DNA of 23,193 bases from JAKZRT01 sp047518005 (GCA_047518005.1 JAKZRT010000183.1:1-23193), one strand, 5' to 3'; counted from the first letter of the stretch, positions 7,297 through 16,299 are shown. The notes: generated by a model not told the origin, from the letters alone. Program-made: numbers and translations.

Positions 7297-7394
7297 TTTC
7301 GCCATTTATCGGTCAGCGCATTTGGTCAGCGCTAATCCATGAATTGCCAGCACGCCGAGATCGATGTGCAATAGGTGCCCGAAAGAGGTCTCTC

Positions 7395-8324
7395 ATGACT
7401 ATGAACCCCGCTTCGCCGCATCCGGCAAATCCGGCGCAGAGTTCCTGGTACAAGAAAAACGAAATTGCCCTGACGCCATGGTTGTTTCTTGCACCAGCGA
7501 TATTGTTTTTCATGGTTTACGTAATTATCCCGGTATTCCAGAGCTTCAATTTGTCGCTGTATAAATGGGACGGGCTGGGGACATCTGAATTCGTTGGCTT
7601 GCGAAACTATAGCGAGCTGATGGGCGATCGGGCTTTTGAAATCTCGCTGTGGAACAATCTGAAATGGTTGGTGTTGTATCTGCTAGCAATTCCTGCAGGG
7701 CTCTTTATTGCGCTGTTCTTGAACCAGACCGTTCCGGGCATGCGGCTTTATAAATCGCTGTTCTTCTTCCCGTTTGTCATCAGTCAGATCGTTGTCGGTC
7801 TGGTCTTTACGTGGTTTTACGACCCGACATTCGGCCTGCTGAACGAATTGATCGGCCTTGTGGGCCTTGGTCCGATCAATGTTCTGGGCGATCCGACGCT
7901 TGTGACTTACGGAATTATTGCGGCCGGCCTTTGGCCACAGACCGCATATTGCATGATCCTGTATCTTACCGGTTTGAATTCCGTTGACCCCGAACAGGTC
8001 GAGGCGGCGCGACTGGATGGTGCCAAAGGTTGGAAAATGCTTTGGTACGTCATTATCCCGCAGCTGAAACCCGCCACGTTCATTGCCTTTGTGGTGACAA
8101 TTGTCGGCGCACTTCGGTCCTTCGATCTGATCTCGATCATGACCAACGGCGGCCCGTTCGGCACATCGCGGGTGCTGTCGTTCTATATGTTTGAAAAAGC
8201 GCTGTCGGAATACGGGTTTCGAATGGGTTACGGCGCGGCCATCGCGGTCGTTCTTTTTATGATCATGCTGGTATTCATCGCCTATTTCCTTTGGTCGATG
8301 CACCGCGACGAAAAGGGGCGATAA
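7395..8324 (+). CDS. Sugar ABC transporter permease (MalF/UgpA type)
   Basis: This 309-residue inner-membrane protein forms half of the importer channel. Six membrane segments are visible, beginning LTPWLFLAPAILFFMVYVII, and the coupling motif EAARLDGAKGWKMLWYVIIP (the EAA loop that contacts the ATPase) lies near residue 215. The final membrane segment ends YFLWSMHRDEKGR. The start at 7395 is chosen because GAAAGAGG lies 7 bases upstream; the frame is open further left but without such support. It is followed by the second permease with one base between. Its usual partners, the binding protein and the ATPase, are respectively broken and on the other strand. Confidence 0.93.
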   Translation: MTMNPASPHPANPAQSSWYKKNEIALTPWLFLAPAILFFMVYVIIPVFQSFNLSLYKWDGLGTSEFVGLRNYSELMGDRAFEISLWNNLKWLVLYLLAIPAGLFIALFLNQTVPGMRLYKSLFFFPFVISQIVVGLVFTWFYDPTFGLLNELIGLVGLGPINVLGDPTLVTYGIIAAGLWPQTAYCMILYLTGLNSVDPEQVEAARLDGAKGWKMLWYVIIPQLKPATFIAFVVTIVGALRSFDLISIMTNGGPFGTSRVLSFYMFEKALSEYGFRMGYGAAIAVVLFMIMLVFIAYFLWSMHRDEKGR

Positions 8325-8325
8325 C

Positions 8326-9174
8326 ATGTTTCCGACCCCGATCGAAAAATTATCGCGCGCCCGACAGCTGTCGTATCAGGCGCTGGTTCCCGTGCCGCTG
8401 GTTCTCCGGCTTTTGCCATTGCTCGCCGTCGCAATGTTTTCGATCAAACCCGAGGCGGATTTCGCATCCGGCGATTATTGGTCCCTGCCATCAAACTTTG
8501 GCGGGATCGCCAATTACGGTCGGGTTTATCTTGAATCCGACATGCCGCGGTACATGCTGAATTCGCTCTTGATCACGGTGCCAACCGCAATCGGCGCGGT
8601 TGCGCTTTCCTGCATGGCGGGGTTCGCGCTTGGGATTTACAAATTCAAGGTGAATATTTGGATCTTTTTCATGTTTGTTGCGGGCAACTTTGTGCCGTTT
8701 CAAATTCTCATGATCCCGGTGCGCGACCTGACGTTGGACCTCGGGCTATACAACACGAAAACCGGCTTGGTGTTGTTCCACATCGCCTTCCAGACCGGAT
8801 TTTGCACGTTGTTTATGCGCAATTTCATCAGGGCGCTGCCCTTTGCCCTGATCGAGGCCGCCCGGGTCGAGGGCATCGCGGAATTGCGCATTTTCTGGTA
8901 CATCGTGCTGCCGCTCATGAAACCTGCGATTGCGGCATTGATGGTGCTCATCTTTACGTTCATCTGGAATGACTATTTCTGGGCCGTGGTCCTGACCCAA
9001 GGCGCAGAATCGCAACCCGTGACCGCTGGAATAACCTCGTTTAATGCGCAGTATCGCGCGGCGTATCACCTGATGAGCGCAGGCGCGGTGGTCGCGGCCT
9101 TGCCGCCCGTCGCCATGTTCTTTCTGATGCAAAAGCACTTTATCGCAGGGCTGACCCTTGGCGCAGTGAAATAA
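8326..9174 (+). CDS. Sugar ABC transporter permease (MalG/UgpE type)
   Basis: The 282-residue second half of the importer channel. It has an N-terminal membrane segment (LVPVPLVLRLLPLLAVAMFS), the family feature of an early periplasmic loop, and then five more segments. The EAA coupling motif EAARVEGIAELRIFWYIVLP lies near residue 185. The C-terminus FIAGLTLGAVK is the standard ending of this family, in which GLxxGAVK is nearly invariant, so the gene is full length. AAAAGGGG lies upstream of the ATG at 8326, one base after the stop of the first permease, indicating coupled translation. The GH4 gene follows after 12 bases. Confidence 0.94.
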   Translation: MFPTPIEKLSRARQLSYQALVPVPLVLRLLPLLAVAMFSIKPEADFASGDYWSLPSNFGGIANYGRVYLESDMPRYMLNSLLITVPTAIGAVALSCMAGFALGIYKFKVNIWIFFMFVAGNFVPFQILMIPVRDLTLDLGLYNTKTGLVLFHIAFQTGFCTLFMRNFIRALPFALIEAARVEGIAELRIFWYIVLPLMKPAIAALMVLIFTFIWNDYFWAVVLTQGAESQPVTAGITSFNAQYRAAYHLMSAGAVVAALPPVAMFFLMQKHFIAGLTLGAVK

Positions 9175-9186
9175 GCGGGCCGCGTT

Positions 9187-10539
9187 ATGAAAGTTACCTT
9201 TATCGGTGCCGGTTCTACGATCTTCATGAAGAACATTGTTGGTGACTTGCTGCATCACCCTGCGCTGTCGGACGCGATGATCGCCCTGATGGATATTGAT
9301 CCCAAACGCCTGAAAGAATGCCGGATCGTCGCCGAAAAAATGATCGCGACGATGGGCGCGCGCGCGACTGCCAAGACCTTTTCCAATCAGCGCGCCGCGT
9401 TGGAAAACGCCGACTTCGTCATCGTCGCATTTCATATCGGCGGCTTTATCCCTTGCACGCTCATTGATTTCGACATCCCCAAAAATTACGGATTGCGGCA
9501 GACTATCGCCGATACGCTGGGGATCGGCGGCATCATGCGTGGTTTGCGCACGGTGCCGCATCTTTGGTCGATCTGCGAGGATATGGCGGCGGTATGCCCC
9601 AATGCCTGGTTGCTTCAATATGTGAACCCGATGGCAATCAATACCTGGGCAATTTCGGCCCGCCACCCGGCGATCAAGCAAGTGGGCCTGTGCCATTCGG
9701 TCCAGGGCACGGCAGCCGAGCTGGCGCACGATCTGGATATTCCGGTTGAAAACCTGCGGTTTAGCGTTGCCGGTATCAATCACATGGCGTTTTTTCTGAC
9801 CCTGGAAGAACGGCTGTCCGATGGAGGGTTTCGCGACCTGTACCCGGACCTTCACGTCCGGTACCGCGCCGGCGATATTCCCAAACCGAACATTGAAAAC
9901 CCTCGATGCGCCAACCTGGTACGATACGAGATGATGACCCGTCTGGGCTATTTCGTAACCGAAAGCTCGGAACATTTTGCGGAATATGTGCCCTGGTTTA
10001 TCAAAAGGGATCGTCCCGACCTGGTCGAGAAATTCCGAATTCCGCTGGACGAGTACCCGGAGCGTTGTAAAGAGCAGATTGCAAACTGGAATGCGCAGGC
10101 CAGGAAACTCACATCGACGGATAAGATCGAGGTCGTAAAAAGCCGCGAATATGCGGCCACGATAATGAATTCGATTGTGACCGGGAAACCGTCGGTCATT
10201 AATGCAAATGTCGCGAACAACGGCTATATCCCGCAGTTGCCGGACGGTGTTGCCGTCGAAGTGGCCTGCGTGGTCGATGCACATGGCATTCACTCAAGCG
10301 TCGTGACCGACATTCCACCGCAGCTTATTGCTTTGATGCGCACCAATCTTAATGTGCAGGACCTGACGGTTCAGGCGTCGCTGCACGAAAATCCCGCGCA
10401 TGTTTACCATGCCGCGATGCTTGACCCGCACACCGCCGCCGAATTGGATCTCGATCAAATTCATGCGCTGGTGGATGACCTGATATCGGCGCATGGCGAC
10501 TGGTTGCCGAAATGGCTGACGATCAGGCGGGCAGCATGA
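9187..10539 (+). CDS. melA: Alpha-galactosidase, glycoside hydrolase family 4 (MelA-like)
   Basis: GH4 enzymes cleave alpha-galactosides in the cytoplasm by an unusual NAD+ and Mn2+-dependent redox elimination. The 450 residues match the family length (MelA is about 450). Seen are the nucleotide-binding start VTFIGAGSTIF, TADTLGIGGIMRGLRTVP-like segment (residues 106-123), LLQYVNPMAINTW, the metal-binding Cys169 in LCHSVQGTA and His199 in AGINHMAFFL. These details are closer to alpha-galactosidases than to 6-phospho-glucosidases of the same family, and no phosphotransferase genes are present. There is no signal peptide, so the substrate must be imported. The gene is in the permease operon and overlaps the dehydratase by four bases. 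The substrate may be melibiose-like or galactosylglycerols; this cannot be read from sequence. Confidence 0.9.
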   Translation: MKVTFIGAGSTIFMKNIVGDLLHHPALSDAMIALMDIDPKRLKECRIVAEKMIATMGARATAKTFSNQRAALENADFVIVAFHIGGFIPCTLIDFDIPKNYGLRQTIADTLGIGGIMRGLRTVPHLWSICEDMAAVCPNAWLLQYVNPMAINTWAISARHPAIKQVGLCHSVQGTAAELAHDLDIPVENLRFSVAGINHMAFFLTLEERLSDGGFRDLYPDLHVRYRAGDIPKPNIENPRCANLVRYEMMTRLGYFVTESSEHFAEYVPWFIKRDRPDLVEKFRIPLDEYPERCKEQIANWNAQARKLTSTDKIEVVKSREYAATIMNSIVTGKPSVINANVANNGYIPQLPDGVAVEVACVVDAHGIHSSVVTDIPPQLIALMRTNLNVQDLTVQASLHENPAHVYHAAMLDPHTAAELDLDQIHALVDDLISAHGDWLPKWLTIRRAA

Positions 10540-12245
10540 CCAGGGAACTGCGCAGCCGCGGTTGGTATGGCAAGGCCGACAAGGACGGGTTCATTCATCG
10601 CAGCTGGATGAAAAGCCAGGGTTTTCCCGATCATGTATTTGACGGACGTCCGATTGTTGGCAATTGCAACACTTGGTCCGAACTGACCCCCTGCAACAGC
10701 GGTCTGCGCGAACTGGCCGAGGGCGTCAAACGCGGTGTCTGGGAGGCCGGAGGCCTGCCGGTTGAGTTTCCTGTCATGTCCTTGGGGGAAACCCAGATGA
10801 AGCCGACCGCGATGCTGTTTCGCAACCTCTTGGCGATGGATGTCGAGGAATCCATCCGTGCATACGGCATCGACGGGGTGGTTCTGTTGGGCGGTTGCGA
10901 CAAGACAACGCCCGGCCAGCTGATGGGTGCGGCATCGGTGGACTTGCCGACGATTGTGGTCAGCGCGGGCCCTATGCTCAGCGGAAAGTGGCGGGGCAGG
11001 GACATCGGCTCGAGGACCGATGTCTGGCGGTTCTCGGAAGCGGTGCGCGCGGGCGAAATGACGCTGCACGATTTCATGGCCGCCGAAAGCGGCATGAGCC
11101 GCTCCAAGGGCGTGTGCATGACCATGGGCACGGCCAGCACGATGGCCAGCCTGGTCGAAGCGATGGGCATAAGCCTGCCAACCAACGCGGCCCTGCCTGC
11201 GGTCGATGCGCGTCGCATGGCGCTGGCGAATATGACCGGCAAACGCATTGTGGAAATGGTCGAAGAAGACCTGATCCTGTCCCGGGTCCTGACGCGCGAA
11301 AGTTTCGAGAACGCGATTTTGGCGAATGCGGCTGTGGGCGGTTCCACGAATGCCGTCATCCATTTGCTGGCCCTCGCCGGGCGCGTCGGTGTCCCGCTGG
11401 CGCTGGAGGACTTCAAGATTGGCACGGATATTCCGCTGCTGGTCAATTGCATGCCATCCGGCAAATACCTGATGGAAGATTTCTGCTATGCGGGTGGAAT
11501 GCTGGCGCTGCTGGCCGAGCTGGCGGGCAAATTGCGCCGGGCAAACACGGTTCTGGGTCGGGACATTGCCGCATATCACGATGGCGCGGAATGCTTTAAC
11601 CGCGACGTCATTCGAACACTTTCAAGTCCCGTCAAGCCGGCCGCGGGGGTGCGCGTCTTGACAGGAAATCTTGCACCAAACGGCGCGATCCTAAAACCAT
11701 CGGCCGCAACAGACGCCCTGCTGGAACACGAAGGCCCGGCGTATGTTTTTGATAACATCGAAGAGATGAAAGCGACAATCGACAGCGAAGATCTGGACGT
11801 AACCGCCGAAAGTGTTCTGGTTCTGAAAGGCTGCGGCCCTATGGGATATCCCGGGATGCCCGAAGTTGGAAACATGCCCATTCCGGCAAAGCTTGTTCGC
11901 CAAAGGGTTCGCGATATGGTGCGCATATCCGATGCGCGCATGTCTGGCACCGCTTACGGGACTGTCATTTTGCACGTCAGCCCCGAGGCGAACGCGGGCG
12001 GCAATCTGGCGCTGGTGCAAACCGGCGACCGCATACGGGTTTCTGTTGCCAAGGGAACGCTGGAATTGCTGGTTTCAGACGCCGAACTGGCGGCACGGCG
12101 CGCCGAATGGGTGCCCGACCCGCCGCGGTATGATCGCGGCTATGCCAAGCTTTACGTTGATCACGTCATTCAGGCGGATCGCGGCGCGGATCTTGAATTT
12201 TTGGTCGGCAAGGATACCCGCCCGGTGACCAGAGAGAGCCATTGA
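10536..12245 (+). CDS. IlvD/Edd-family sugar-acid dehydratase (L-arabonate / D-galactonate type)
   Basis: This 569-residue cytoplasmic [2Fe-2S] enzyme removes water from an aldonic acid to give a 2-keto-3-deoxy acid. The cluster cysteines are Cys53 (ELTPCN), Cys121 (GGCDKTTPG) and Cys194 (GVCMTMGTASTM). Their spacing matches Rhizobium L-arabonate dehydratase, and Lys123 and Ser470 (DARMSGTAYGT) are in the expected places. That enzyme subgroup also accepts D-galactonate and D-fuconate, and the two galactosidases beside it favour galactonate here. The ATG at 10536 overlaps the GH4 stop as ATGA and has AGGCGG upstream; an ATG at 10512 is less likely. The other enzymes of an oxidative galactose route (galactose dehydrogenase, lactonase, KDGal kinase, aldolase) are not in the window. 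Confidence 0.88.
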   Translation: MTRELRSRGWYGKADKDGFIHRSWMKSQGFPDHVFDGRPIVGNCNTWSELTPCNSGLRELAEGVKRGVWEAGGLPVEFPVMSLGETQMKPTAMLFRNLLAMDVEESIRAYGIDGVVLLGGCDKTTPGQLMGAASVDLPTIVVSAGPMLSGKWRGRDIGSRTDVWRFSEAVRAGEMTLHDFMAAESGMSRSKGVCMTMGTASTMASLVEAMGISLPTNAALPAVDARRMALANMTGKRIVEMVEEDLILSRVLTRESFENAILANAAVGGSTNAVIHLLALAGRVGVPLALEDFKIGTDIPLLVNCMPSGKYLMEDFCYAGGMLALLAELAGKLRRANTVLGRDIAAYHDGAECFNRDVIRTLSSPVKPAAGVRVLTGNLAPNGAILKPSAATDALLEHEGPAYVFDNIEEMKATIDSEDLDVTAESVLVLKGCGPMGYPGMPEVGNMPIPAKLVRQRVRDMVRISDARMSGTAYGTVILHVSPEANAGGNLALVQTGDRIRVSVAKGTLELLVSDAELAARRAEWVPDPPRYDRGYAKLYVDHVIQADRGADLEFLVGKDTRPVTRESH

Positions 12246-12401
12246 CGAAACCGCGCGATCTGCGCGTATCTGGCCCACGGATGTTTGGCGCAGGGTGTCG
12301 TTGCGTTACGGGTCTGCGCGACGACCGGCAACAAGGCAATTATTGACCACCAAAGATCGGACCGTGGATTGCTGAATCTCCGGGTCCTATGAAGGGTCAC
12401 C

Positions 12402-14327
12402 ATGAAGCGTACGCTAGGCACTTGCTACTATCCCGAACATTGGCCGCGCCAGACCTGGCAGGACGACGCAAGGCGCATGGCTGAGGTTGGCCTGACCTGG
12501 GTCAGGATCGGCGAATTCGCCTGGAGCAGGCTGGAGCCAAACCATGGAAGTTTCGATTGGGAATGGCTGGATTCTGCCATTTCGGTCCTGGGTGCGGCAG
12601 GACTGAAGATCGTGCTGGGGACACCGACCGCGACCCCGCCCAGGTGGATGCTGACCCGCCATCCCGACATGCTGGCCGTCGATGCCGAAGGGCGCACGCG
12701 CAAATTCGGCTCGCGGCGGCACTATTGTTTTAGCCACCAGGGATATCAAAACGAGTGCGACCGGATTGTCGAAGTCCTGGCACAAAGATACGGGCACAAT
12801 CCGCATGTCGCGGCCTGGCAAACCGATAACGAATTTGGCTGCCACAGCACCACGATTTCCTACAGCGCCGCCGCGGCTGGCGCCTTTCGTGAATGGCTTC
12901 GATTGGAATATCCGGGCGTTGGAAATGACGGTGCCATCGCGGACCTGAACCGCGCCTGGGGGAATGAATTCTGGTCGATGGACTATGCCAACTTCGACGA
13001 GATCGATCTGCCGAACCTGACTGTGACTGCGCCGAACCCGGCGCATCAGATCGCCTTTCGCCGTTTCAGCTCGGATCAGGTTGTGCGATTCAACAAACGG
13101 CAGGCCGACATCATCCGCAAATATTCGGACGCGCCGATAACCCATAATTTCATGGGTCGGGCAGTGGATTTTGACCATTTCAAAGTCGGTGACGATTTGG
13201 ATTTCGCCAGTTGGGACAGCTATCCTCTCGGGTTCCTGGAAGATCGTATTGATGCCAGCGACGACCATAAAATTGCGTTTGTCCGTCAAGGCGATCCGGA
13301 CTTTCAGGCGTTTCACCACGATCTTTATCGGGCCGTCGGGCGCGGGCGCTGGTGGGTGATGGAACAACAGCCCGGGCCGGTCAACTGGGCTGCCTACAAT
13401 CCGATCCCGCTGCCTGGAATGGTGCGCCTGTGGACGTGGGAGGCGTTCGCACATGGTGCCGAAGCGGTGTGTTACTTTCGCTGGCGGCAGGTGCCGTATG
13501 CCCAGGAACAAATGCATGCCGGCATGCTGCGCCCCGATGATCAGGAAGCCCCGGCGATGGCCGAGGCGCGCCAGGTGGCCCGGGAACTCGGCGCGGCACC
13601 GGACGTTGACGTCACCCGCTGCCCGGTGGCGCTTGTGTTCGACTATGACGCCGCGCAGGGTTGGGATATCCAGCCGCACGGGCGGCACCTCGATTATTTT
13701 TCATTGGTGTTTGGGGCCTACAAAGCGATGCGGGCCCTTGGCCTGTCGGTTGACATCTTGCCCGCCAGCACCGGTGATTTCTCGGGCTACCGTCTGATCC
13801 TGGCGCCGGGTCTGTTGCACATGCCGGACGACCTGAAATCGGCGCTGAGCGACTGCGAAGGGCTGGCGCTGATCGGGCCGCGCAGCGGCGCGCGCACGCA
13901 CGATATGCAGATACCCGTGCCGCTTCCGCCAGCGTTTCAACAGTTGAACGTGACCGTCGTTCGGGTCGAAAGCCTGCGACCGGGCGTGTCAATTCGCCTC
14001 GAAAAAGGCGGCGCGATTGAAGGCTATTTCGAAATTCTGGAAACCGACGCCCCGGTGCTCGAGGCGACGCCGAGCGGCGAACCGGTCCTGGTCGGCGACA
14101 TGTCGCTGGCCTATTTGGGCGGATGGCCAGATGCGACCGCGCTGACCCGAATTTTGCAACAGTCCTGCGCTGCACTGGGCGTCGTGACAACACCCATGCC
14201 AACTGGCGTAAGGGTCCGAGAGGCCGGGTCAGACCGGTTCATTTTTAACTACAACGCCCACGCCGCCGTCCTTGGTGACCTGGATCTGGCACCGCTGTCG
14301 GTTATGCGCCAATCGCCCCGACTTTGA
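12402..14327 (+). CDS. Beta-galactosidase, glycoside hydrolase family 42
   Basis: A 641-residue cytoplasmic retaining beta-galactosidase. The TIM barrel starts GTCYYPEHWP and carries WVRIGEFAWSRLEP. The acid/base is Glu144 (WQTDNEFG) and the nucleophile Glu321 (WVMEQQPGPVNWA), spaced as in the Thermus A4 enzyme. The trimerisation domain (about 390-580) includes PVALVFDYDAAQGW, and a small C-terminal beta domain ends the protein. No signal peptide is present. GAAGGG lies upstream of the ATG. A 156-base space without recognisable content separates it from the dehydratase gene, so it may be the operon's last gene or have its own promoter. With the alpha-galactosidase it would allow mixed alpha/beta-galactosides to be taken apart. 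Confidence 0.93.
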   Translation: MKRTLGTCYYPEHWPRQTWQDDARRMAEVGLTWVRIGEFAWSRLEPNHGSFDWEWLDSAISVLGAAGLKIVLGTPTATPPRWMLTRHPDMLAVDAEGRTRKFGSRRHYCFSHQGYQNECDRIVEVLAQRYGHNPHVAAWQTDNEFGCHSTTISYSAAAAGAFREWLRLEYPGVGNDGAIADLNRAWGNEFWSMDYANFDEIDLPNLTVTAPNPAHQIAFRRFSSDQVVRFNKRQADIIRKYSDAPITHNFMGRAVDFDHFKVGDDLDFASWDSYPLGFLEDRIDASDDHKIAFVRQGDPDFQAFHHDLYRAVGRGRWWVMEQQPGPVNWAAYNPIPLPGMVRLWTWEAFAHGAEAVCYFRWRQVPYAQEQMHAGMLRPDDQEAPAMAEARQVARELGAAPDVDVTRCPVALVFDYDAAQGWDIQPHGRHLDYFSLVFGAYKAMRALGLSVDILPASTGDFSGYRLILAPGLLHMPDDLKSALSDCEGLALIGPRSGARTHDMQIPVPLPPAFQQLNVTVVRVESLRPGVSIRLEKGGAIEGYFEILETDAPVLEATPSGEPVLVGDMSLAYLGGWPDATALTRILQQSCAALGVVTTPMPTGVRVREAGSDRFIFNYNAHAAVLGDLDLAPLSVMRQSPRL

Positions 14328-14330
14328 AAG

Positions 14331-14351
14331 CCGAGCCAGCGACGGCTCCGG
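14331..14351. terminator. Hairpin between convergent operons
   Basis: CCGAGCC (14331-14337) and GGCTCCGG (14344-14351) pair with one bulge in the 50 bases between the convergent GH42 and beta-barrel genes. It could stop transcription from both sides. There is no T-tract, so it is a weak candidate. Confidence 0.35.
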
Positions 14352-14377
14352 TTATTCATCGGACCGCGTCGCCTGCG

Positions 14378-15613
14378 TCAGAAAAAATGAACGACCCGCA
14401 AGTCAGCCGCCCGCGCCGGCCCGAAATATTCGCCTGACCCGACGCTGGTCTCGCGCCCGCCAAACGCAGAGCCTTCCGCGCCAATGGGCTGAAATAGGCT
14501 CAGCGACAGATCGGTGTTGTCGCCGAGCGAATAATTGATCTGGGCCGATACCAATACACTTCCGTCGTTCAGGCTGATGATTGCCGAGGGCGCGACAGAG
14601 AGCGCCGGCGAGGTTTGTATCTGCGCGCCAAGCGCCAGAAAATCCCGGCCTGCGTAAAAGACCTGGCCCGTGGACATGCGCTTGGTCAGGGCGGCGGGCA
14701 AGGCGTCAAGCGGCACCGAGCCATCGACGCCAAAGCCATTGTGAAACGCTTCCGCAAAATACGAGGCGTTCCAGGACCCCAAACGTCCGAACGTGGTGAT
14801 GTTGAAAATCCACGACCGGTCGGCGTCGCCACCCGTGAGCCGCCAGTCGACGATTTCCACGGTCCACGATGCCCCGCCCAAAGGGCCGCTGGCCCCCAGG
14901 CCGACCACGGCGTCGGTCCGGTCGCGCGCCGCCATCAACCGGGCGTCTATGGCACCCAGGCTGGCGCTGGCGAGAACCGCGAACGTGGATTGGTCGGGGT
15001 CGATCGGACCGCCGGGGGTTGCCGGGCGGGGCAGGGCGATCGCCTGGATGTCGGCACCACCGTCAAAGAGATACTGCCCATAAACCATGTCGGCGCCGGG
15101 TTTATAGGCAGTGTCGATCGAACTCGGTGAAAACGGCGCCACGATGTCGGTCGGATGAAACACCAGCCCGCCACCCCAAGTGATCGCCTGCCTGCCAATC
15201 TTGACCACCAGATGATCGCCGGAAAACGCAACCGACGCGCGGTCCAGCGCTGCAATGCGCACCGTCTCGGCATCGGGCATCGACGTGTGGGTCAGATCAA
15301 AAAGCGTGAACGGCACCGGCGGCGGCAGATAGGGGGCCAGGGCGGTCCCGTAAGCCACGGCGTCGCCCTGCACAGCGGCGAGGATGGCGTGGGCCTGGAA
15401 CCGCAGCGGTCCGGCGGCCTGGGTCCACATCGCCCTGAACCCTGCGGTGGTGTTTGAAACGTCCGAATACCCAAGCGCCGTGGCCAGGCTGGACAGGTCC
15501 GACCGGGCCTGCGAAATCCCAAGCTCGGTGCGGAACCGCAGGTCGCCCGACTGGGCCGGGGTCGCCGCGGCTGCCAGGGCCAGCGCCAGAAAATGCCTAG
15601 CGGCGCGTATCAC
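14378..15613 (-). CDS. Outer-membrane beta-barrel protein of an ABC export system
   Basis: This 411-residue protein has a signal peptide (RAARHFLALALAAAATPAQS, residues 3-22) and then alternating polar and hydrophobic strands throughout. It ends VVHFF, with the terminal Phe expected of proteins inserted by the BAM machinery. A segment near residues 140-175 (GRQAITWGGGLVFHPTDIV, later YKPGADMVYGQ) resembles that seen in barrel proteins placed beside LolA-like proteins and FtsX-type permeases. I do not recognise a named family with certainty. Its start overlaps the ATPase gene by 17 bases, so it is the last gene of the five-gene operon. I infer that it is the outer-membrane end of that system; a general porin is the alternative. 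Confidence 0.75.
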   Translation of the reverse strand: MIRAARHFLALALAAAATPAQSGDLRFRTELGISQARSDLSSLATALGYSDVSNTTAGFRAMWTQAAGPLRFQAHAILAAVQGDAVAYGTALAPYLPPPVPFTLFDLTHTSMPDAETVRIAALDRASVAFSGDHLVVKIGRQAITWGGGLVFHPTDIVAPFSPSSIDTAYKPGADMVYGQYLFDGGADIQAIALPRPATPGGPIDPDQSTFAVLASASLGAIDARLMAARDRTDAVVGLGASGPLGGASWTVEIVDWRLTGGDADRSWIFNITTFGRLGSWNASYFAEAFHNGFGVDGSVPLDALPAALTKRMSTGQVFYAGRDFLALGAQIQTSPALSVAPSAIISLNDGSVLVSAQINYSLGDNTDLSLSLFQPIGAEGSAFGGRETSVGSGEYFGPARAADLRVVHFF

Positions 15614-16283
15614 CGGCGATCCTCCCGTCGCGCATTTCGATATGCCGTTCGCTGCGCTCCAAAACCCGAACGTCGTGGGTGCCCATCAGAAAGGTGGTGC
15701 CCAGGTCCTGGTTCAGCTGGCGCATCAGGTCGACCAGATCAATCGCGTTCTCGCTGTCGAGATTTGCGGTCGGTTCATCGGCCAGTACAATCGCCGGGCG
15801 CGAGACCAGCGCGCGCGCCACCGCGACGCGCTGCTGTTGTCCGCCCGACATGGCCCCCGGTCGCCGGTCCTCGAGCCCGCCCAGCCCGACGTCCGCCAGC
15901 GCGCGCATCGCCCGGTCGCGCCGGTCGCGCTTGGCCACGCCTTGAAGCTCCAGCACAAATTCGATGTTTTCGCGCGCTGACAGGACCGGGATCAGGTTGT
16001 AGGACTGGAAGACGAAGCCGACATTTCTCAGCCGCAGCTCGGTCAGTTGACCCATGTTGAGCCCGCTCAGCGCCTGACCGCCAAGTGCCACCGCGCCCGA
16101 AGTCGGATGATCCAGCGCGCCGATCATGTTCAAAAGCGTGGTCTTGCCCGACCCCGACGGCCCCGCGAGCGTCGCGAAATCACCGGCCCCGATGTCCAGA
16201 TCAACGTCAACCAGCGCATGCACCGCCAAGTCACCCGACCCATAGGTCTTGGTCACAGCGCGACAGGTTAAAATCGGGTCCAT
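15597..16283 (-). CDS. LolD/MacB-type ABC ATPase
   Basis: The 228-residue cytoplasmic ATPase drives the two FtsX-like permeases upstream. It has Walker A GPSGSGKTT (41-49), Q-loop Gln93 in FVFQSYNLIPVLSARENIE, which is typical of the LolD/MacB/FtsE group, signature MSGGQ (145-149), Walker B VLADEPTANLDS (from 166) and H-loop His203. It is a stand-alone domain without MacB's fused membrane part. The start at 16283 has AGGAAA upstream; it lies 16 bases after the permease stop and overlaps the barrel gene. In this class ATP hydrolysis moves substrate out of the inner membrane by a mechanical stroke rather than through a channel. Confidence 0.92.
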   Translation of the reverse strand: MDPILTCRAVTKTYGSGDLAVHALVDVDLDIGAGDFATLAGPSGSGKTTLLNMIGALDHPTSGAVALGGQALSGLNMGQLTELRLRNVGFVFQSYNLIPVLSARENIEFVLELQGVAKRDRRDRAMRALADVGLGGLEDRRPGAMSGGQQQRVAVARALVSRPAIVLADEPTANLDSENAIDLVDLMRQLNQDLGTTFLMGTHDVRVLERSERHIEMRDGRIAGDTRR

Positions 16284-16299
16284 GGTGTTGATTTCCTTG

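Noticed and set aside
8746..10293. Long minus-strand open frame (about 515 codons) across the permease and GH4 genes
   Set aside because: It is rich in His, Arg and Gln with no domain, and runs antisense to well-supported permease and GH4 genes. It is a byproduct of GC-rich codon bias.
10461..11579. Minus-strand frame across the dehydratase gene
   Set aside because: It is antisense to the intact [2Fe-2S] dehydratase with all three cysteines, so it is a shadow.
12414..13688. Minus-strand open frame of about 424 codons inside the GH42 gene
   Set aside because: The opposite strand encodes complete GH42 catalytic motifs; this frame shows no recognisable features.
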